Assembly: GCA_934553185.1 (NCBI GenBank)
Contig: CAKTFF010000179.1
Coordinates: forward strand, 1 to 5,393
Source: an uncultured Devosia sp.
GTDB lineage: Bacteria; Pseudomonadota; Alphaproteobacteria; Rhizobiales; Devosiaceae
Direction: 5' to 3'
Length of the DNA stretch: 5,393 bases
The notes under the pieces were generated by a model, which searched no databases, had not been told where the DNA came from, and saw only the letters and a program-made list of their open reading frames with translations. The stretch's first letter is position 1; every line of letters starts with the position of its first letter. Position numbers and translations under genes: made by a program. This document shows, piece after piece, positions 1 through 5,393 of the stretch.

Positions 1-1
1 T

Positions 2-1726
2 TTCCACAATTGGACGGGCAATCGCGTGACCTGCCGCGACTGGTTTCAGCTCTGCCTCAAGGAAGGGCTGACGGTTTACCGGGATCAGGAATTTACCAGC
101 GACGAACGTTCGCGCGCGGTGAAGCGCATCTCGGACGTGACGACATTGCGCCGCGCCCAGTTTCCCGAAGACGGCGGTCCGCTGGCGCATCCGCCGCGGC
201 CCGACCAGTATCGCGAAATCAACAACTTCTACACGACCACGGTCTACGAAAAAGGCGCCGAGATCGTCCGCATGCTGGCGACCCTCCTGGGAGAAGCCGG
301 CTTCCGCAAGGGCATGGACCTTTATTTCGAGCGCCATGATGGCGAGGCGACAACAATCGAGGCCTTCCTCGCAGCCTTTGCTGACAGCAATGGCGTCGAT
401 CTCGAACAGTTCAAGTTCTGGTACCTGCAGGCCGGCACGCCGCGTCTGAACGTGGACGACCAGTATGACACCGCCACGCAGACCTATACGCTGAAGCTGC
501 AACAGGAGACGGCACCGACGCCGGGGCAGCCAGATAAGGTGTCGCTGGTGGTGCCGATCAAGTTTGCCCTGCTGGGGCCAAATGGCAGCCCGATGACCTG
601 GGAAGCTGTGCGTGGCGCCGAGGTGCGCGGCGATGTGCTGGTGCTCGACAGTGCCAGCGCGGACGTGCGCTTTACGGGCGTGCCGAACAGACCGGTGCCG
701 TCCCTGCTGCGGGAGTTCTCGGCGCCGGTCATACTCCAGAGCAAGGCAAGCCGCGAGGATCAGCTGTTTCTGGCCCGTCATGACAGTGACCCGTTCAACC
801 GCTGGCAGGCGCTGCAGGATGTGGGTATGGCGCTGGCTGTGGAGGCGGTCAGGGGCAAGCCATGGACGGCGGATGCTGTTGGTGCGCTCAGCCAAGCCAT
901 GGCCGATACGCTGGAGAGCGCAAATCTTGACGATGCGTTCAAGGCCCTGGCGCTGATCCTGCCCGATGAGCAATCGATCGGGCGGAGCATTGGCAAAGAC
1001 ATCGATCCCGATGCGATTCACACGGTGCGGCTCGCCCTGATGAAAGCGGTGTTTGTCCCGCTGGCGGGCCAGATGCGCCAAAGCTACGACGCGCTGGCAT
1101 CAACCGCGCCCTATGCGCCTGATCCGGCCAGCACAGGGCGGCGCGCGTTGCGCAACAGGCTGTTGAGCCTTCTTGTCGCCAGCAAAGCAGATGGGGCTGC
1201 GGCACTGGCGGCCGAGCAGTACCGGACGGCCAGCAACATGACCGACCGCATGGCGGCTCTGGCGGCCAGTGTTTACAGCACAACCGTGGAGGCGCCTTCC
1301 CTCCTCGCCGATTTCCGCGCCCGCTTTGGTGCCGACCCGCTGGTGCTGGATAAGTGGCTTTCGGTGACCGCCTCGGCTCCCAAGGATGGCGTGATTGAGG
1401 AGATGAAGGGGATCCTCCAGGACCCGCTCTTCCCCAAGACCAACCCCAATCGGCTGCGCTCGTTGGTGGGGACGTTCGCGATGAACAATCCCACCCAGTT
1501 CGCCCGGCGCGATGGGGCGGGCTTCCGCTTTGTCGCCGAGTTCGTTGGGGACGTGGACAAGATCAATCCGCAGGTGGCAGCGCGGGTTCTCACCGGTTTC
1601 CGCATCTGGCCCACGCTGGAAGCGGGACGACGCGAAGCGGCCCGATCGGCACTGCTCGCCCTGCAAGGCAATGGTGGGTTGAGCCGGAATACGGCCGATA
1701 TCCTGTCGCGCACGCTGGCCGGCTGA
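2..1726 (+). CDS. pepN: Aminopeptidase N (alanyl aminopeptidase, M1 family), C-terminal part, 5' end outside window
   Basis: PepN is a cytosolic zinc metallopeptidase that removes N-terminal amino acids from peptides in the late steps of protein turnover. The open frame runs in from the left edge, so the GTG at 26 is an internal valine and not a start. The first visible residues, FHNWTGNRVTCRDWF, form the end of the HEYFH zinc motif: the second zinc histidine is at 5-7 and the third ligand, the Glu of LKEGL, is at 62-64. The catalytic Tyr of TVYEKGAE is at 245-247. These spacings (19 and 80 residues) equal those I recall for E. coli PepN H301, E320 and Y381. The rest of the catalytic domain is followed from about 440 by the beta-sandwich domain (DUF3458) and from about 715 by the alpha-helical C-terminal domain. 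The 574 visible residues match what E. coli PepN (870 aa) has from this point, so the 3' part is full length. About 299 residues, including the GAMEN motif, lie outside. A probable terminator follows the stop. Confidence 0.97.
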   Translation, partial: FHNWTGNRVTCRDWFQLCLKEGLTVYRDQEFTSDERSRAVKRISDVTTLRRAQFPEDGGPLAHPPRPDQYREINNFYTTTVYEKGAEIVRMLATLLGEAGFRKGMDLYFERHDGEATTIEAFLAAFADSNGVDLEQFKFWYLQAGTPRLNVDDQYDTATQTYTLKLQQETAPTPGQPDKVSLVVPIKFALLGPNGSPMTWEAVRGAEVRGDVLVLDSASADVRFTGVPNRPVPSLLREFSAPVILQSKASREDQLFLARHDSDPFNRWQALQDVGMALAVEAVRGKPWTADAVGALSQAMADTLESANLDDAFKALALILPDEQSIGRSIGKDIDPDAIHTVRLALMKAVFVPLAGQMRQSYDALASTAPYAPDPASTGRRALRNRLLSLLVASKADGAAALAAEQYRTASNMTDRMAALAASVYSTTVEAPSLLADFRARFGADPLVLDKWLSVTASAPKDGVIEEMKGILQDPLFPKTNPNRLRSLVGTFAMNNPTQFARRDGAGFRFVAEFVGDVDKINPQVAARVLTGFRIWPTLEAGRREAARSALLALQGNGGLSRNTADILSRTLAG

Positions 1727-1734
1727 CGTGTTGA

Positions 1735-1779
1735 AGGGCCTGTTTCTCTGGAGAAAACAGGCCCCTTTCCTCCATTTTT
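1735..1779 (+). terminator. Probable intrinsic terminator of pepN
   Basis: Nine bases after the pepN stop, GGGCCTGTTT (1736-1745) pairs perfectly with AAACAGGCCC (1755-1764). The stem can extend by two further pairs next to a bulged A at 1754, leaving a tight loop near 1748-1751. The descending arm is followed by a pyrimidine-rich stretch and then five T residues at 1775-1779. The T tract is interrupted and lies about 10 bases from the stem, so it is weaker than a textbook rho-independent terminator. Position and stem quality still make termination of the pepN transcript the best reading. Confidence 0.7.
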
Positions 1780-1843
1780 CCCGTTCGCACGCTCTCCAAC
1801 GCGGCTGCACGCGGCAGCCTGTGGAAGAATTTTTCTATGTCCG

Positions 1844-1863
1844 CTAAGTGACTCCTAAGACTC
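1844..1863. repeat. Short imperfect tandem direct repeat (CTAAG..ACTC twice)
   Basis: CTAAG occurs at 1844-1848 and 1855-1859, and each copy is followed by ACTC (1851-1854 and 1860-1863). The first unit carries two extra bases (TG) between the halves. The starts lie 11 bases apart, about one helical turn, which would suit a tandem protein-binding site. The repeat is about 125-140 bases upstream of the kinase start codon. No known regulator is matched, and chance occurrence of such short words is possible. Confidence 0.35.
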
Positions 1864-1879
1864 AACAATCCTCCTTTCT

Positions 1880-1899
1880 CATCCCGGGGTGACGGGATG
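1880..1899. promoter_or_regulatory. Small GC-rich inverted repeat upstream of the kinase gene
   Basis: CATCCCG (1880-1886) and CGGGATG (1893-1899) form a perfect 7-bp inverted repeat around a 6-base loop, and it can be lengthened by a T-G wobble and a C-G pair. It lies about 87 bases before the kinase start. It lacks a T tract on the plus strand, so it is not an obvious terminator. It could be a leader hairpin or an operator, but its function is unknown. Confidence 0.4.
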
Positions 1900-1975
1900 G
1901 GGTATGGACACGTGAGTCCGCGTGATTCATTGTTCGGCCAGGGCAAATCGCGGCTGGTTTGAAACCCACATAGAC

Positions 1976-1980
1976 GGAGA
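1976..1980 (+). promoter_or_regulatory. Ribosome binding site of the histidine kinase gene
   Basis: The GGAGA at this site is a good Shine-Dalgarno match, with five bases between it and the ATG at 1986. It decides the start: a second ATG at 1982 is in another frame and only one base from the site, and the next in-frame ATG falls after both membrane helices. Confidence 0.8.
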
Positions 1981-1985
1981 CATGC

Positions 1986-3452
1986 ATGCGGTCGGCGGAG
2001 TCATCCGGCGCCGGCGCCGACGGATTCGGCGCGGGCAAAGGTCAGGTGGATTTCCGCCGCTCATCGGGCAAGGACCCGTCGCCGCGCCGCTTCCACCGGG
2101 GCTTCAAGCCGTCTCCCGTCGTCATCGCCGTCGGCCTTACGGCACTTCTTTCAGTCACCTTGTTTGCCATCTATGAGGCGTCGGACCTGCTGAGCCAGAG
2201 CCCGAACGCGCAGGTATCGTCAGCGGAAACAGGGTCGCTCTGGTATGGTCTTGCGCAGCGCAGTGGCGTTGCCCTGGCGCTTGCCGGTGTGCTGACGCTG
2301 GCTGTGTCCAGGCGCCGTCATGACGACATGCCCGATCCGGTGCAGCGCGACAGCTACAGCATGATGGCCGATGCTATTCCGCTCGGGGTCGCCTGCTGGA
2401 CAAAAAGTGGCCGGCTGATCGTTTGCAATGATCTTTACCGCGAGCGGCTGGATTTATCGGACAGTTCGGTCAGCTATGGCGATGTGCTAGCCCGCTTGAT
2501 CCGTGGCGGCTATATGAAGCTTCTCAACGAGGAGGGTGGCAGCCGCGCCCTCGAACTGCATCGCGAAGATGGTTCGTGCCTGCTGATCGACGAGCGGCCG
2601 CTTGGCTGCGGCGCCATCATGACGCTGGTCAGTGATGTCACCGAAGCGCGCCGCACCGACACGCTGCTGAACGCCATCCGCGAAGAACAACGGCTGCTGG
2701 CGCGGCGCTACCATGAGGAAAAGCTCAAGGCGGAAGCGGCCAGCAAGAGCAAGACCAACTTTTTGGCCCATCTCAGCCATGACATTCGTACGCCGCTTAA
2801 CCACATCATCGGCTTTGCCGAACTGATGCGGCACGAGACCTATGGCCCGCTGGGAGATAGCCGCTATCGCGACTATGTGCAGACCATAAAATCATCGGGC
2901 GAACACCTGCTGGCGTCGTTTGCGACCATTCTGGACCTGGTGGAACTTGAGAGCGGGCAAAAGACGCTGCGCAGCGATCCCATCGCGGTGGACGAGCTGC
3001 TCGATAGCGTGGTGCAGCGCTTTCGCGGCCAGGCGGCGCGGGCAGGCGTCGTGTTCATGCTGGGCGAGCCGAGTGGCGCCATCGTTCATGGAGACCGGCT
3101 CGGACTTGGGCGCATGCTGGGCAATATCGTGGAGAATGCGCTGCGCTTTACTCCTTCAGGCGGGCGCGTAACGCTTGCTTCCTTTGCGGCGCGGGACGGG
3201 GTGGTGCTGGAAATCACCGATACCGGCAAGGGCATGAGTGAAGAGCGCCTCGAGAACCTGTCGCAGCCCTTCGCGCTGGGCGATGCGACCTTTACCCGCG
3301 AGGGCGTGGGTCCGGGGCTTGGCATCTCCATCTCGCGCGCCATTGCCGAGCTGAGCGGGGGGCACCTGGCGATCGACTCGAGCCTTTCGGTGGGCACGAC
3401 GGTTGCCATTTCGCTGCCGCTGGCGACGCAGGACGGCAAGCAGGCGGCCTAG
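1986..3452 (+). CDS. Membrane-bound PAS sensor histidine kinase, DivJ/PleC-like
   Basis: This complete 488-residue inner-membrane kinase should autophosphorylate a histidine and pass the phosphate to a response regulator, none of which is encoded in this window. A basic, Gly/Ser-rich cytoplasmic tail (1-43) leads to transmembrane helices at about 45-64 and 92-108, separated by a periplasmic loop of only about 25 residues. A PAS domain covers about 122-220 and a helical linker about 219-255. The HisKA domain contains SHDIRTPLNHIIGF with phosphoacceptor His265 (codon 2778-2780), then YGPLG and an RYRDYVQTIKSSGEHLL stretch, a pattern I know from alphaproteobacterial DivJ/PleC/PdhS kinases. The HATPase domain has an N box with Asn380 and Asn384, a G1 box DTGKG (412-416), Phe429 in the F-box position and a G2 box GPGLG (442-446), so it should be active. 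There is no receiver domain. Its stop codon overlaps that of the convergent glnE. Orthology to a named kinase cannot be settled here, so I give no symbol. Confidence 0.94.
   Translation: MRSAESSGAGADGFGAGKGQVDFRRSSGKDPSPRRFHRGFKPSPVVIAVGLTALLSVTLFAIYEASDLLSQSPNAQVSSAETGSLWYGLAQRSGVALALAGVLTLAVSRRRHDDMPDPVQRDSYSMMADAIPLGVACWTKSGRLIVCNDLYRERLDLSDSSVSYGDVLARLIRGGYMKLLNEEGGSRALELHREDGSCLLIDERPLGCGAIMTLVSDVTEARRTDTLLNAIREEQRLLARRYHEEKLKAEAASKSKTNFLAHLSHDIRTPLNHIIGFAELMRHETYGPLGDSRYRDYVQTIKSSGEHLLASFATILDLVELESGQKTLRSDPIAVDELLDSVVQRFRGQAARAGVVFMLGEPSGAIVHGDRLGLGRMLGNIVENALRFTPSGGRVTLASFAARDGVVLEITDTGKGMSEERLENLSQPFALGDATFTREGVGPGLGISISRAIAELSGGHLAIDSSLSVGTTVAISLPLATQDGKQAA
2349..2645 (+). other. 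PAS domain within the histidine kinase, carrying all four cysteines of the protein
   Basis: This region encodes residues about 122-220 of the kinase. A helix (MMADAIPLG) leads into strand pairs of the PAS type (GVACWTKSGRLIVCNDLYRE), helical middle parts and closing strands that end in the typical VSDVTE. I read it as a PAS_7-like fold from memory of the pattern. Cys137, Cys147, Cys198 and Cys208 all fall here, and the protein has no others. No bound cofactor can be deduced from sequence. Confidence 0.7.
3449..3452. other. Overlapping stop codons of convergent kinase and glnE genes (shared CTAG)
   Basis: The palindrome CTAG holds both stops: TAG at 3450-3452 on the plus strand ends the kinase, and TAG read from 3451 to 3449 on the minus strand ends glnE. 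The genes therefore overlap tail to tail by four bases. No convincing terminator hairpin lies close by on either strand. Confidence 0.95.
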
Positions 3453-5392
3453 AGCGCGGCGGCCTTTTCGTACCAGCGGGCGGCGGCTTCTTCGACTTCC
3501 CCGCGCATGGTCGCGAGGTCTAGTTCAAGCCGGCTGAAATCGGGATAGTGCGTGAGCCCGGCCAGCAGTTCCTTGAAGGCGTCGGTCCAGGCTTCAGCCT
3601 TGAACGGGTTCAGCAAAGCCGAACTCACCACCTGCAGCACGGCTGAATAGGTGCCATAGATTTCGGCAAGACGGGCTCCCTCGGGCAAGAGACCCACTTC
3701 GCCCAGGCGGCGGAGCACCAGGGGTGGAGGTGCCTGGGGTCGAGCGATCACCAGACCGGCAACCAGTTGCGCGGATTGTGCGATGAATTCGAGATCAACA
3801 AGGCCGCCGCTGGCCAGTTTCAGATCGAACGGGTGCCGCGCTGGGCGCTCGCGCGCCATGAGGGCCCGCATGGCCACGACATCTTCGATTGCCTTACGGT
3901 GGTTGCGGGTGCGGGACATGACTTCATTGATCGCGTCATCGACGGTGTGGCCGAACATGCCATCGGCGGCAATGACGCGCGCGCGGCTCAGCGCCAGGTG
4001 CTCCCAGGTCCAGGCATTGTCGCGATGGTAAGCACGAAAGCCTGAAAGGCTCGTCGCGAGCGGTCCGGCATTGCCGGAGGGGCGCAGGCGCATATCGGCT
4101 TCGTAGAGCACGCCTTCGGCCGTAGGAGAGGTTACCGCCGCCACGAGCCGCTGGGTGAGGCGGGCATAATAGTGGCTGGTCGAGAGGGGCTTGGCGCCGT
4201 CCGACTCCGTCTCGGGTCCATCGTAAAGGAGAATGAAATCGAGGTCGGAGGTGGCGGTCATCTCCCGGCTGGCCATCTTGCCGAAGGCGAGGAGCGCAAC
4301 CTGTCCGCCGACGATGCGGCCATGACGGCGCTCGAACTCGGCGCGCACGCTGCCCAAGAGGCGATTGACCAGGGTTTCGGCCAAGGCGGTGAACTGCTCC
4401 CCTGCCCCGGTGGCGCTGACCGTGCCCGAGAGCAAACCCGCCGCCACCAGGAATTTCTGCTCCTGGCCAATGATGCGGGCGCGGTCGATGATCTCCTCAT
4501 AGGATCGTGCTTCGCCCAGGAAAGCGTCGACCTTGGCGACCAGAACGTCGCGATGGGTGACGTCATTGGCAAAGGCGGGATCGATGAGGCCGTCCATGAC
4601 ATGGGCGCGGTGAATGACGGCTTCGGCCATGCGCGGCGCGGACGCCATTAACTGGACCAACAACGTTCGCAGGTTTGCGTGGCTGCGCAGGAGGGCGAAA
4701 AGCTGCACGCCGGTGGGCAGGCGGGACAGGAACTCGTCGAAGCGGGCGAGCGCCATGTCGGCATTGCCTGCGCCGCCAAGCGTTGTAAGGAGTGCCGGCA
4801 GCAATTCGGTGAGATGGGCACGTGCGGCAGCAGCACGGGTCGCCGGATAGCTGCCATAGTGCCATTTGCGCACGGTCTCTATGGCTCTGGACGGATCGCT
4901 GAAGCCCATCGCCGAGAGTGTCTCAACGGTTTCGGGGTCGTCGTCGCTGCCGGTGAAGACCAGATTGCCCTCACCGCTGCCAAGCGTTTCGCCCTCGATG
5001 AAGAGTTCCCCATAATAGGTGGCAACGCGTTCAAGGGCAGCGCGATAGTCGCTCTCGAAACGGCGCAGGTCAGGCTCGCCCAGGAGGCGGCCGATCACGG
5101 CAACCTCTTCAGCCGAGGCGGGCATGACATGGGTCTGCTCGTCATTGAGCATCTGGAGGCGGTTTTCCACTGCCCGCAGGTACCAGTAGGTTTGCGTGAG
5201 CTCCGTTGCGGTCTTGGGGGTGATCCAGTTGCTGTCGGCGAGGGCGGCCAAAGCATGTGCCGTGGGCTTGACCCGGAGCTTGCGATCACGACCGCCGGCG
5301 ATCAATTGCTGGGTCTGGCTGAAGAATTCAATCTCGCGGATACCACCCCGGCCGAGCTTAACGTTGTGCCCCTCGACACGGATGTCGCCAAC
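3449..5392 (-). CDS. glnE: Bifunctional glutamine synthetase adenylyltransferase / adenylyl-removing enzyme, C-terminal part, 5' end outside window
   Basis: GlnE adenylylates glutamine synthetase to lower its activity when nitrogen is plentiful and removes the AMP by phosphorolysis when nitrogen is scarce, under control of PII protein and glutamine. The frame runs in from the right edge. The TTG at 5305-5303 is internal, because the 29 codons before it encode the conserved NVKLGRGGIREIEFF stretch that closes the N-terminal adenylyl-removing half. The 647 visible residues hold the helical domain after that half (about 1-132) and then the C-terminal adenylyltransferase half. The latter has FGKMASREMTATSDLDF with Asp383 and Asp385 of the fragment (codons 4246-4244 and 4240-4238), and DMRLRPSG with the third acidic residue, Asp433 (4096-4094). 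It also has the WTWEHLALSRARV stretch and a second LASGGLVDLEFIAQ helical domain. All transferase motifs look intact. The first nucleotidyltransferase motif and about 300 N-terminal residues lie outside, so the removing activity cannot be judged. Confidence 0.97.
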   Translation of the reverse strand, partial: VGDIRVEGHNVKLGRGGIREIEFFSQTQQLIAGGRDRKLRVKPTAHALAALADSNWITPKTATELTQTYWYLRAVENRLQMLNDEQTHVMPASAEEVAVIGRLLGEPDLRRFESDYRAALERVATYYGELFIEGETLGSGEGNLVFTGSDDDPETVETLSAMGFSDPSRAIETVRKWHYGSYPATRAAAARAHLTELLPALLTTLGGAGNADMALARFDEFLSRLPTGVQLFALLRSHANLRTLLVQLMASAPRMAEAVIHRAHVMDGLIDPAFANDVTHRDVLVAKVDAFLGEARSYEEIIDRARIIGQEQKFLVAAGLLSGTVSATGAGEQFTALAETLVNRLLGSVRAEFERRHGRIVGGQVALLAFGKMASREMTATSDLDFILLYDGPETESDGAKPLSTSHYYARLTQRLVAAVTSPTAEGVLYEADMRLRPSGNAGPLATSLSGFRAYHRDNAWTWEHLALSRARVIAADGMFGHTVDDAINEVMSRTRNHRKAIEDVVAMRALMARERPARHPFDLKLASGGLVDLEFIAQSAQLVAGLVIARPQAPPPLVLRRLGEVGLLPEGARLAEIYGTYSAVLQVVSSALLNPFKAEAWTDAFKELLAGLTHYPDFSRLELDLATMRGEVEEAAARWYEKAAAL

Positions 5393-5393
5393 C

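Larger units (their letters stand above)
1727..1985. other. Intergenic region between pepN and the histidine kinase gene
   Basis: These 259 bases hold the pepN terminator at the left and should contain the promoter of the kinase gene at the right. I see no convincing sigma-70-type -35/-10 pair, no EcfG-type GGAAC-N16-17-CGTT, and no CtrA box (no TTAA is present). An AT-rich patch at 1827-1838 is the only marked drop in GC and could lie near a promoter. Three small symmetric or repeated elements between 1844 and 1925 are listed separately. No tRNA, rRNA or recognisable small RNA is visible, and no short ORF here has convincing coding features. Confidence 0.6.

Noticed and set aside
26..28. GTG as a start codon for a 566-residue peptidase
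   Set aside because: The frame is open to the left edge and the codons before it encode FHNWTGNR, the end of the conserved PepN zinc motif, so the gene starts outside the window.
1100..1810. A 236-residue minus-strand frame over the end of pepN
   Set aside because: It is antisense to a clearly conserved PepN C-terminal region, its product resembles no family I know, and it would cross the pepN terminator.
1906..1919. GGAC-ACGTGA-GTCC inverted repeat containing CACGTG
   Set aside because: Only four bases per arm match around a 6-base centre, which is likely by chance in such GC-rich DNA.
1922..2176. An 84-residue reading frame overlapping the start of the kinase gene
   Set aside because: It is arginine-rich with no recognisable motif, lies mostly over the kinase in another frame, and has the look of a GC-rich shadow frame.
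3443..3468. Possible terminator between the kinase and glnE (GGCGGCC twice, then TTTT)
   Set aside because: The two GGCGGCC copies are direct, not inverted. Only a 4-bp GGCC/GGCC pairing is possible, which is too weak for a terminator.
4172..4651. A 159-residue plus-strand frame inside glnE
   Set aside because: It is antisense to the adenylyltransferase catalytic core with its SDLDF motif, and its translation shows no domain. Long shadow frames are expected at this GC content.
5303..5305. TTG as the start codon of glnE
   Set aside because: The 29 codons upstream stay in frame and encode the conserved KLGRGGIREIEF motif of GlnE, so this is an internal leucine.

Overview
This window looks like a stretch of core chromosome from a high-GC alphaproteobacterium, most likely of the order Hyphomicrobiales (Rhizobiales), for example a Devosia-like lineage. 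The order-level placement is inference. It rests on the GC-rich third codon positions, on a histidine kinase whose phosphoacceptor domain resembles the alphaproteobacterial DivJ/PleC family, and on alphaproteobacterial-looking wording in the GlnE motifs. The genus is a guess.

Layout: (1) Positions 2-1726, plus strand: the C-terminal two thirds of aminopeptidase N (pepN), cut by the left edge inside the zinc-binding HExxH motif. (2) Positions 1727-1985: a 259-base intergenic region holding a probable intrinsic terminator for pepN, a direct repeat, a GC-rich hairpin, a 10-bp-phased CGTGA pair and a good ribosome binding site. (3) Positions 1986-3452, plus strand: a complete membrane-bound sensor histidine kinase with two transmembrane helices, one PAS domain, a HisKA domain and an HATPase domain. 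(4) Positions 3449-5392, minus strand: the C-terminal two thirds of glnE, the bifunctional glutamine synthetase adenylyltransferase/adenylyl-removing enzyme, cut by the right edge. The kinase and glnE run towards each other, and their stop codons overlap in a single CTAG.

The three genes show no obvious shared pathway. PepN is a general cytosolic peptidase, GlnE sets glutamine synthetase activity by reversible adenylylation, and the kinase lacks a response regulator gene in the window, so it looks like an orphan kinase. I found no mobile element, CRISPR array, RNA gene or defence-like module, and nothing that looks like an undescribed system. The points most worth a second look concern the kinase: a DivJ/PleC-like dimerization domain that diverges in its second helix, and the confinement of all four of its cysteines to the PAS domain. 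The overlapping convergent stop codons are also notable.
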